Positions 16,989-23,682 of a stretch of DNA of 26,451 bases are shown here, piece by piece. The notes below the pieces were generated by a model that saw only the letters and a list, made by a program, of their open reading frames with translations, made no database searches and was not told the origin of the DNA. Numbering within the stretch: position 1 is the stretch's first letter; each line of letters begins with the position of its first letter. A program made the translations under genes and the position numbers. This DNA is from Methylococcus sp. UBA6136 (GTDB lineage: Bacteria; Pseudomonadota; Gammaproteobacteria; Methylococcales; Methylococcaceae), in NCBI GenBank assembly GCA_002423305.1, contig DIVI01000187.1, positions 1-26,451 of the forward strand. Direction: 5' to 3'.

Positions 16989-18572
16989 ATGATGACTCTT
17001 GCCCCAGGAAAAAACCGTTTGTTCGTCGGACTCGGCTCGGCCTTGCTGGCACTGATCGCCGGCGCCGCGAACGCTGCGGAGGACACACAAGTCACCGCCG
17101 AGCGTGGCGCCACCATCTTTCAGGAAAATTGCGCCAGCTGTCATGGCTCTGATCTGGGGGGTTATCTCGCCCCGGCGCTCAACAAGGAACGACTCAAGGG
17201 CCGAAGCCCGACTTCGCTTCGGTCCACCATCATGGCGGGCTCGTTCGATACGCTGATGCCTCCCTTCTATGGGAAGCTGTCCGATGAAGAGATTCGCTCG
17301 GCGGTCAAGTACATTTCCAGCACAGACAAGCTCGATCCACAGTGGACGATCGATGACATCAGGAAGTCACTGAAGATTCATGTGGCGGATGAGTCGACGC
17401 TGCCGGACAAGCCCGGGTATGCCATCGACAATTTAGATGACATCATCGGCGTGGCTGCCCGGGGCCGATTCGGTCGTGGAGAGGGTTCCAAGGCGGTTTT
17501 TATCAATAGTGCCACCAACACCAAGGTCGGCGAGGTGCCCACCAAAACGGCGGCGCACATCATCGAATTCAACCCGGTGAATCCACGGTGGGCGTACGTC
17601 AAGACCGACACCGCCGAGGTGTACAAGGTCGATCTCTACTCCATGAAAGTGGTACGTGAGGTCAAGACTGGCCTGAATGGCCCAGCGCTGGGCGTCTCCC
17701 GAGACGGCAAATACCTGATGGCCGGCTCGTTTGTGCCGCACAACGCGGTGTTGCTCAACGCCGATACGCTAGAACCCTTGAAGTATTTCAAGCTGGAAGG
17801 GGTCGACCCGGACGGCAAGTTCGTGACTTCTGATTCCGGCATGATCACCGGCACTCCGTTCGCCGACATCTTCGCCATCGCGCTGGAAAATTCCGGGCAG
17901 GTCTGGGTAGTCGATCTTAACAAGCCCGATTATCCAGTGACCGCCATCACCGATGTCGGCCGGCACCTGCACGATGCCTTCCTGTCTCACGGCGGCAAGA
18001 ACCTGATGATTGCCTCCTACGACGACAGCATTGTGGCGGCCATCGATCTGGAACAGCGCAAGATCATCAAGAAATTGCCAGCTGGCTGTGTACCACACGT
18101 CGGCGGTGGCTCCGTCGTCAAGGTCAATGGACGCACCCTGGGCTTTGGCACGAACTTCGGCGATTGCGATCATGAAGTCGTCAGCGTCTGGGATCTCGAC
18201 AAGATGGAAGTGGTTAAGCAGGTTCCGGTGTTGGGTGGTACGGAATCCCCCGCCGCACATCCGAATGCTCCCTATGTGGCGGTTGACATCATCAGCAAGG
18301 ATCGCCGGGCACGGACCATCCAGCTGATCGACAAGAGCACCCTGGAAGTGGCCAAGACCCTAGATGTCGGCGGTCACGCCTATTTCCCGGAATACAACGC
18401 CAGCGGCAAGCTACTGTTTGTCAGTGCCGGCTACACCGGGGATGAAGTCGTCGCGTTCGACTCGACGACGCTAGAGCGAGTGGCCGCTTTCACGATGGAG
18501 AGTCCGGCCGGAATATTCTCCCGGGCACGGGCGAAATTCATGACTCGCGGCCTGGCTCCCGGCAATCTGTAA
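16989..18572 (+). CDS. Cytochrome cd1-family protein (NirS/NirN-like) in nirS position
   Basis: This is a 527-residue secreted c-type cytochrome with an eight-bladed d1-type propeller. An Ala-rich signal peptide ends near residue 30. The c-heme motif CASCH is at 48-52 and the d1 domain begins near 165. By comparison with Pseudomonas NirS, AAHI holds the proximal d1 ligand (His190), and HLHD contains the first distal histidine (His328). PHVGGG (369-374) matches the PHPGRG segment, but the second distal histidine aligns with Val379. PEYN (467-470) is NirS-like, while PAGIFSRAR (506-514) resembles the end of NirF (PSGIFFTAR). The protein is shorter than NirS. It may be a divergent nitrite reductase or a NirN-like dihydro-heme d1 dehydrogenase. 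The ATG at 16989 has GGGAG 8 nt upstream and is preferred over an upstream TTG at 16965. Confidence 0.85.
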   Translation: MMTLAPGKNRLFVGLGSALLALIAGAANAAEDTQVTAERGATIFQENCASCHGSDLGGYLAPALNKERLKGRSPTSLRSTIMAGSFDTLMPPFYGKLSDEEIRSAVKYISSTDKLDPQWTIDDIRKSLKIHVADESTLPDKPGYAIDNLDDIIGVAARGRFGRGEGSKAVFINSATNTKVGEVPTKTAAHIIEFNPVNPRWAYVKTDTAEVYKVDLYSMKVVREVKTGLNGPALGVSRDGKYLMAGSFVPHNAVLLNADTLEPLKYFKLEGVDPDGKFVTSDSGMITGTPFADIFAIALENSGQVWVVDLNKPDYPVTAITDVGRHLHDAFLSHGGKNLMIASYDDSIVAAIDLEQRKIIKKLPAGCVPHVGGGSVVKVNGRTLGFGTNFGDCDHEVVSVWDLDKMEVVKQVPVLGGTESPAAHPNAPYVAVDIISKDRRARTIQLIDKSTLEVAKTLDVGGHAYFPEYNASGKLLFVSAGYTGDEVVAFDSTTLERVAAFTMESPAGIFSRARAKFMTRGLAPGNL

Positions 18573-18592
18573 GGTCCCGGCCCATTGAAACG

Positions 18593-18618
18593 GGTGGAAC
18601 GGCAATGGTCGTTCCACC
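18593..18618 (+). promoter_or_regulatory. Stem-loop between the cd1-type gene and the cytochrome c gene
   Basis: A perfect 9-bp stem (GGTGGAACG at 18593-18601 paired with CGTTCCACC at 18610-18618) closes an 8-nt loop, 20 bp after the stop codon of the cd1-type gene. No T tract follows, so it is not a normal intrinsic terminator. In this position it could stabilise the 3' end of a separately accumulating first-gene transcript, or lower expression of the downstream genes. Confidence 0.5.
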
Positions 18619-18666
18619 AGACATTCTGATAGACAGTCGAACGACTGCTCAAAGAGGCGATATCCA

Positions 18667-18978
18667 ATGAACAAGATCATCATGGCGGTACTCGCGACCG
18701 CTCTCCCGCTCGGTGTTACCCAAGCCGCTGATGTTGCTGCCGGCAAGGAAAAGGCCTCCAACGTGTGCGGGTCCTGTCACGGGGTAAACGGCATCAGTTC
18801 CTCGGACGCATTCCCGAATCTGGCTGGGCAGAAGGCCGCCTATCTCGAAACGGCACTGAAGTCTTACCGGACGGGAACCCGAAAGGCACCGATCATGAAC
18901 AACATGGCGGCCAACCTGTTCGACAAGGACATCGAGAATCTGGCGGCCTATTTTGCAAGTCTCAAACCCGCACCCTGA
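18667..18978 (+). CDS. c4/c5-type monoheme cytochrome c (NirM position)
   Basis: This is a 103-residue periplasmic electron carrier. A signal peptide ends at about Ala20-Ala21, the heme motif CGSCH is at 34-38, and the sequence then follows the c4/c5 pattern: FPNLAGQKAAYLETALKSYRTGTRK, with a methionine in PIMNNMAANL as the probable sixth iron ligand and IENLAAYFASL at the end. It occupies the place of nirM (cytochrome c551, the electron donor to NirS) in the Pseudomonas operon, but belongs to the c4/c5 rather than the c551 group. The role as donor to the cd1-type protein is inferred from position. An AGAGG lies shortly before the ATG. Confidence 0.88.
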   Translation: MNKIIMAVLATALPLGVTQAADVAAGKEKASNVCGSCHGVNGISSSDAFPNLAGQKAAYLETALKSYRTGTRKAPIMNNMAANLFDKDIENLAAYFASLKPAP

Positions 18979-18984
18979 TTCGGC

Positions 18985-19317
18985 GTGCGCCCTGTTTTTC
19001 TTATCGTGCTGGCTCTTATTTCGCAAGCGTCTTTGGCAGATAGTCCGCCTCTGGAGCGGCAGCAGGCATTGCTGGAACTGCTGCATCAGGACTGCGGATC
19101 CTGTCATGGGATGACTCTGCAAGGCGGGCTGGGTCCCGCCTTGCTGCCGTCGGCACTGGAAGGCAAATCCGCCTTGATGCTGACCGCGACCATTCTGCAA
19201 GGCCGGCCCGGAACCGCGATGCCGCCCTGGAGCAGTCTTCTGACGCAACAGGAAGCGGAGTGGCTGGTGACACAGCTAAAACAACCCGCCCCACCTCAAG
19301 ATGCAAATCGGCACTGA
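18985..19317 (+). CDS. nirC: c-type cytochrome NirC
   Basis: This is a 110-residue periplasmic monoheme cytochrome with a signal peptide (MRPVFLIVLALISQASLA) and heme motif CGSCH at 37-41. The following GMTLQGGLGPALLP, LTATILQGRPGTAMPPW and EAEWLVTQL match NirC, the small cytochrome proposed to accept electrons from the last steps of heme d1 synthesis and able to donate to cd1 nitrite reductase. It starts with GTG 6 bp after the previous stop, with no clear Shine-Dalgarno sequence. Its TGA shares one base with the nirF ATG (TGATG), so the two are probably translationally coupled. Confidence 0.88.
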   Translation: MRPVFLIVLALISQASLADSPPLERQQALLELLHQDCGSCHGMTLQGGLGPALLPSALEGKSALMLTATILQGRPGTAMPPWSSLLTQQEAEWLVTQLKQPAPPQDANRH

Positions 19318-20516
19318 TGCGCAATCAAAACCTGAATAACTTCAGATATTTCCTCGTATGCCTCATGGCTACCGTTTTCCTGGTCAGCCTGCCCCGGGCA
19401 CCATTGGCAGACGTTCGCGGGACGGGTGATCTGGGACTGGTGGTGGAGCGCACCAGTGGCAGCCTCACTGCAATAAACAGCACGACCCGCCGTGCGGTGG
19501 GAAAAATTACCGGGTTGGGCGATCTTTCCCATGCCAGTCTCGTTTATTCGCCCGATGAGCGCTATGCCTTCGTGTTCGGTCGCGATGGCGCACTGACCAA
19601 GGTGGACGTGCTGGAGAACAAGATCGTCAAGCGGGTAGAGCAGGCCCATAACAGTGTCGGCGGCGCCATCTCTCAGGATGGTCGGCTGATTGCCACTTCC
19701 AACTACGATCCGGGTGGCGTTCGCGTATTTTCCGCCGATACCCTGGAGAAGGTGGCTGATATCAAGGCCGAATATGGCGATGGCCAGCTGGCGAAGGTCG
19801 TTGGCCTGGTCGATGCCCCGGGGCAGAAATTCGTTTTCAGCCTGTTCGAAGCCGGGGAAATCTGGACCGCGGATCTGCATGATCCGAAGAATCCGAAAAT
19901 ACAAAAGTTCAAGGCCGGCAAGGAACCCTACGATGCCCTGATTTCACCCGAAGGGCGTTACTACATCGCCGGGCTTTTTGGCGAGGACGGCCTGGCCCTG
20001 CTGGATTTATGGAACTCGGATGCCGGCATCCGGAAAATCGTCCCGGAGTACGCCAAGAACGATCCCAAATTACCGGTATTCAAGATGCCGCATCTGGAGG
20101 GGCGGGCACTGGTTGGCGATTACTGGTTTCTGCCGGCTGTCGGTCATCATGAGATGCTGGTCATTGATCGCCGCGAATGGAAAGTGGTCCGCAGGATTCC
20201 GCTCGACGGCCAACCCGTCTTTGTCATTCCCCGCCCGGACGAGCGACAGATCTGGGTCAATTTTGCACTGCCCGACAACGACAAGCTGCAGGTGATCGAT
20301 ACCCGCGATCTCTCGGTCGTCCAGCGACTAACGCCTGGCAAGGCGGTCCTGCACATGGAGTTTACGCCCAAGGGCCAGGAGGTGTGGGTGTCGGCCAGGG
20401 ATGATGATCAGGTCCTGGTCTACGACACGGAAACCTTCCGCGAAATGGCACGGATTCCGGCAGAAAAGCCCAGTGGCATTTTCTTCACTGCAAGGGCGCA
20501 TCGTTTGGGACTTTGA
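19317..20516 (+). CDS. nirF: Heme d1 biosynthesis protein NirF
   Basis: NirF is a periplasmic propeller protein related to the d1 domain of NirS but lacking a c-heme. It acts late in heme d1 assembly and interacts with NirN and NirS. The 399 residues show the family's hallmarks: GTGDLGLVVERTSGSL at the mature N terminus, YAFVFGRDGALTKVD, AGLFGEDGLALLDLW, FKMPHLEGRALVGDYWFLPAVGHHEMLVIDRR (read in two parts around the His pair) and the C-terminal PSGIFFTARAHRLGL. I chose the ATG at 19317, which overlaps the nirC stop by one base. An upstream start at 19260 would lie inside nirC and precede the signal peptide. No lipobox follows the signal, unlike the lipid-anchored P. aeruginosa protein. Confidence 0.95.
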   Translation: MRNQNLNNFRYFLVCLMATVFLVSLPRAPLADVRGTGDLGLVVERTSGSLTAINSTTRRAVGKITGLGDLSHASLVYSPDERYAFVFGRDGALTKVDVLENKIVKRVEQAHNSVGGAISQDGRLIATSNYDPGGVRVFSADTLEKVADIKAEYGDGQLAKVVGLVDAPGQKFVFSLFEAGEIWTADLHDPKNPKIQKFKAGKEPYDALISPEGRYYIAGLFGEDGLALLDLWNSDAGIRKIVPEYAKNDPKLPVFKMPHLEGRALVGDYWFLPAVGHHEMLVIDRREWKVVRRIPLDGQPVFVIPRPDERQIWVNFALPDNDKLQVIDTRDLSVVQRLTPGKAVLHMEFTPKGQEVWVSARDDDQVLVYDTETFREMARIPAEKPSGIFFTARAHRLGL

Positions 20517-20537
20517 GCGCGGCAGATTGTGCAGGGC

Positions 20538-20993
20538 ATGGCCATTCATCAGCAGCTCTTGAACGAATTTCAGCGTGATTTCCCTTTGTCGCCCTCGCCC
20601 TATGCGGATATCGCCCTTCAATTGGGGGTGACAGAGGACGAGGTGCTCATTGCGCTAGGGAAATTGGTCGAAAATCAGTCCATCAGCCGCATCGGTGCCA
20701 TCGTGCCGCCCAACTCCATCGGAGTCAGCCTGTTGGCCGCCATGGCTGTCCCGGCGGAACAATTGGACGAGATCGCGGAATGGGTCTCCTCGCTGCCCGA
20801 GGTGAATCACAACTACGAGCGTGAGCATCGGTTCAATCTGTGGTTTGTCGTGAACGCCAGCCATGATGGCCACATGGAAGACGTTCTTGGACACATCCAG
20901 CAGCGGACCGGCCTCGCGATTCTGCGTCTGCCGTTGCTGGAAGAGTTTCATATTGACCTGGGTTTCCCACTGGAATTTATCGGTGCGACATGA
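20538..20993 (+). CDS. nirD: Siroheme decarboxylase subunit NirD
   Basis: NirD, L, G and H are Lrp/AsnC-like cytoplasmic proteins that together decarboxylate siroheme to 12,18-didecarboxysiroheme. This one has an N-terminal winged helix (SPYADIALQLGVTEDEVLIALGKL) and the D/G-type features ISRIGAIVPPNSIG, LPEVNHNYEREHRFNLWFVV. The start is uncertain: GTG at 20529 and ATG at 20538 are both possible. I prefer the ATG because the distance to the FPLSPSPYADIA core then matches relatives, giving 151 residues. No good Shine-Dalgarno sequence decides it. The 3' end overlaps nirL by ATGA. Confidence 0.9.
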   Translation: MAIHQQLLNEFQRDFPLSPSPYADIALQLGVTEDEVLIALGKLVENQSISRIGAIVPPNSIGVSLLAAMAVPAEQLDEIAEWVSSLPEVNHNYEREHRFNLWFVVNASHDGHMEDVLGHIQQRTGLAILRLPLLEEFHIDLGFPLEFIGAT

Positions 20994-21532
20994 GTGCACT
21001 GCCCTTCGATCCCTGGTTCACGGATCCGCGAGACCTGGCCCTGTTTGAAGCGTTACAGGAGGGACTGCCACTGGTGTCTCGTCCGTATGCTGCCATGGGC
21101 GAGCGCGTCGGTTACACCGAGGCCGAAGTGATTGGCCGTTTGCGTGAGTGGCGGGCTTCGGGTCTTATCAAGCGGCTGGGGGTCATCGTTCGGCACCGCC
21201 GTCTCGGCTATCGGGCCAACGCCATGGTGGTGTGGGATGTTCCGGATGCCGAGGTGAGCCGGGTTGCGGGACGCATCTGCCAATATTCGTTCGTAACCCT
21301 GTGCTACCGCCGGCCACGAAGAGGGTCCGAATGGCACTACAACCTGTTCTGCATGATCCATGGTCAGGACCGCGAGCGGGTGGAATCACAGGTTCGTCAA
21401 CTGATCGAAGGCTGTGAAATGACCGCCTGGCCTACCGCGACCCTGTTCAGTACCCGCTGTTTCAAGCAACGGGGAGCCCGTTATGTCCCCGCACCCGGCA
21501 CCATTTTGCCCAAACCGATTCAAGCCCTATGA
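20990..21532 (+). CDS. nirL: Siroheme decarboxylase subunit NirL
   Basis: This 180-residue Lrp/AsnC-like protein of the L/H type has a winged helix (GLPLVSRPYAAMGERVGYTEAEVIGRL), then GLIKRLGVIVRHRRLGYRANAMVVWDVPD and WHYNLFCMIHG. The His in VRHRRLGY and the Tyr and His residues in the second half lie where substrate contacts are expected in siroheme decarboxylases, but I have not verified individual roles. The C-terminal extension (RYVPAPGTILPKPIQAL) is longer than in NirH. It overlaps nirD at its start and nirG at its end by 4 bp (ATGA) each, so the group is probably translated as a coupled set. Confidence 0.9.
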   Translation: MSALPFDPWFTDPRDLALFEALQEGLPLVSRPYAAMGERVGYTEAEVIGRLREWRASGLIKRLGVIVRHRRLGYRANAMVVWDVPDAEVSRVAGRICQYSFVTLCYRRPRRGSEWHYNLFCMIHGQDRERVESQVRQLIEGCEMTAWPTATLFSTRCFKQRGARYVPAPGTILPKPIQAL

Positions 21533-21972
21533 ACTACACCGAACGCGCCATCATCAATGGCTTGCAAGGAGGCTTTCCGGTCTGCGAACGGCCGTTTCTC
21601 GCCGCTGCCGAACAGCTTGGCTTGAGCGAGGAAACCTTGATCAATGGGCTTCGCTGCCTGCTGGACAACGAGACCCTGAGTCGTTTTGGCCCGATGTACC
21701 ACGCCGAACGCCTTGGGGGTGCCCTGAGTCTGGTTGCCATGGAAATCCCCGCTGCAGATTTCGATCGGGTCGCCGACCAAGTCAATGCCTTTCCGGAGGT
21801 GGCTCACAACTATGCCCGCGACCATGCCTTGAACATGTGGTTTGTGCTGGCGACCGAAAAACCCGAGCGCAAGGACTGGATACTCGGCGAGATAGAGCGG
21901 GAGACGGGCTATCGTGCTTATGACATGCCCAAACTCGCGGAATATTTTGTCGGCCTGCGACTGGAGGTCTGA
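21529..21972 (+). CDS. nirG: Siroheme decarboxylase subunit NirG
   Basis: This 147-residue Lrp/AsnC-like protein of the D/G type has a winged helix (GGFPVCERPFLAAAEQLGLSEETLINGL), LSRFGPMYHAERLGGALSLVAM and FPEVAHNYARDHALNMWFVLAT. The HNYxRxHxxNxWFV block is shared with NirD and absent from NirL and NirH. Together with NirD, L and H it forms the enzyme that removes the two acetate carboxyl groups of siroheme. The start overlaps the nirL stop by ATGA. The stop is 3 bp before the nirH start. Confidence 0.9.
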   Translation: MNYTERAIINGLQGGFPVCERPFLAAAEQLGLSEETLINGLRCLLDNETLSRFGPMYHAERLGGALSLVAMEIPAADFDRVADQVNAFPEVAHNYARDHALNMWFVLATEKPERKDWILGEIERETGYRAYDMPKLAEYFVGLRLEV

Positions 21973-21975
21973 GGC

Positions 21976-22467
21976 ATGGACGATCCCATCCTCCTGGATG
22001 AAACCGACCGCCGGATCATCCGAGCCACTCAATCCGGTTTGCCGCTGGTACCAAGGCCCTACCATGTCATTGCCGAGAAACTTGGATTGACGGCGGATGA
22101 GGTCATGGCGCGAATCGAGGATCTGATCGAGTTCGGCATCATCCGCCGTATCGGCGCGGTGCCCAATCACTACAAGCTGGGTTACACCGCCAATGGCATG
22201 ACGGTCTGGGATGTGCCGGACGAGCAGGTGGATGTTCTCGGGAAGCGCATCGGCGCGCTCGATTGCGTGTCCCACTGCTATCATCGGCCCCGTTATCTTC
22301 CCCAATGGCCCTATAACCTGTTTGCCATGGTTCATGGCCGCAGTCGAGAAGAGGTAGAAGCCAAGGCGAACACCATTGCCGGATTATTGGGCGAACACAA
22401 TCGGGCCCACACGATTCTCTACAGTACCCGCATCCTCAAGAAAACCGGCCTGCGGATCGGGGACTGA
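21976..22467 (+). CDS. nirH: Siroheme decarboxylase subunit NirH
   Basis: This 163-residue Lrp/AsnC-like protein of the L/H type begins LDETDRRIIRATQSGLPLVPRPYHVIAEKLGL (winged helix). It continues with IRRIGAVPNHYKLGYTANGMTVWDVPD and HCYHRPRYLPQWPYNLFAMVHG, all typical of NirH. ILYSTRILKKTGLRI near the end matches the AsnC-type ligand-binding domain. It completes the four-member decarboxylase set. A 23-bp gap separates it from nirJ. Confidence 0.92.
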   Translation: MDDPILLDETDRRIIRATQSGLPLVPRPYHVIAEKLGLTADEVMARIEDLIEFGIIRRIGAVPNHYKLGYTANGMTVWDVPDEQVDVLGKRIGALDCVSHCYHRPRYLPQWPYNLFAMVHGRSREEVEAKANTIAGLLGEHNRAHTILYSTRILKKTGLRIGD

Positions 22468-22490
22468 GCTTCACATCCAAGCCAAGCATC

Positions 22491-23669
22491 ATGTTCAGAG
22501 TCAGTCAGTACATGGCCGAATTGCTCAAGCCACCCGTAGCCGAGTTGCCGGCGACATCGGGACGTCGTCGCCTGCCTGGCCCCGTGGTGATCTGGAACCT
22601 CATTCGTCGCTGCAATCTGACCTGCAAGCATTGCTACACCACTTCCGCGGATATCAATTTTCCGGGTGAACTGAGCACGAGTGAGGTGTTCACCGTAATG
22701 GACGACCTCAAGTCATTCCATGTCCCGGTTCTGATCCTCTCCGGCGGTGAGCCGCTTTTGCGTAAGGATATCTTTGGTATCGCCCTGCGAGCCAAGCAGA
22801 TGGGTTTCTATGTGGGTCTCTCCAGCAACGGCACGCTGATTACCGAAGATAATATCGATGCCATCGACGCCATCGGCTTCGATTATGTCGGCATTAGCAT
22901 CGATGGCATGCGCGAAACCCATGATGCATTCCGCCGGAGCGAGGGTTCCTTTGATGCGTCATTGCGGGGTGTAAGGCTTTGCCGTGAACGCGGAATCAAG
23001 GTGGGGCTGCGCTTCACCCTGACTCAGGACAATGTGGATGATTTTCCGGGGATGCTGAAGCTCATGGAGGATGAGGATGTCGACAAGTTCTATCTCTCGC
23101 ATCTCAATTATGGCGGCCGTGGCAACCGTAATCGCAAGGATGACGCCGTGCATGCGATGACCCGACAGGTCATGGATGCCCTGTTTGAAAAATGTCTGGA
23201 ACGGCTTCGTTCCGGTCGCCCCGCCGAATTCGTGACCGGCAACAACGACGCCGATGGAGTTTATCTGCTGAACTGGGTCCGACGGCGTTTTCCCGAGCAT
23301 GTGGACACTATTCATGCCCGCCTCAGGCAATGGGGTGGCAATGCCTCCGGCGTCAATATCGCCAACATCGACAACCTGGGGAATGTGCACCCTGACACCT
23401 TCTGGTGGCACTACACACTCGGCAATCTGCGTGAACGGCCATTTTCGGACATTTGGAGCGATCTTTCTGACCCGCTCATGGCCGGTCTCAAGCAGAGTCC
23501 ACGTCCGGTCGAGGGGCGTTGTGCGGCCTGTGGTTATCTCGATATCTGCAATGGGAACACCCGCGTTCGTGCCCATCAGACCACCGGAAACGCTTGGGCG
23601 GAAGATCCCGGTTGCTACCTGACCGATGAGGAAATTGGCCTCACCGTAGACCCAGCCCGATTCAATTGA
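22491..23669 (+). CDS. nirJ: Radical SAM heme d1 biosynthesis protein NirJ
   Basis: NirJ is a cytoplasmic radical SAM enzyme that acts on didecarboxysiroheme and removes propionate side chains at the positions that become oxo groups. In 392 residues, the CX3CX2C motif for the SAM-binding [4Fe-4S] cluster is at Cys41, 45 and 48 (CNLTCKHC). ILSGGEPLLRKD and LSSNGTLIT follow as SAM-binding elements. The C-terminal SPASM-like domain carries CAACGYLDIC (Cys344, 347, 353) and a further Cys375 for a second cluster. FYLSHLNYGGRG and NVHPDTFWWHYTLGNLRERPF are typical of NirJ. It is followed 13 bp later by cysG. Confidence 0.95.
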   Translation: MFRVSQYMAELLKPPVAELPATSGRRRLPGPVVIWNLIRRCNLTCKHCYTTSADINFPGELSTSEVFTVMDDLKSFHVPVLILSGGEPLLRKDIFGIALRAKQMGFYVGLSSNGTLITEDNIDAIDAIGFDYVGISIDGMRETHDAFRRSEGSFDASLRGVRLCRERGIKVGLRFTLTQDNVDDFPGMLKLMEDEDVDKFYLSHLNYGGRGNRNRKDDAVHAMTRQVMDALFEKCLERLRSGRPAEFVTGNNDADGVYLLNWVRRRFPEHVDTIHARLRQWGGNASGVNIANIDNLGNVHPDTFWWHYTLGNLRERPFSDIWSDLSDPLMAGLKQSPRPVEGRCAACGYLDICNGNTRVRAHQTTGNAWAEDPGCYLTDEEIGLTVDPARFN

Positions 23670-23682
23670 AGCTCTTTTGCCC

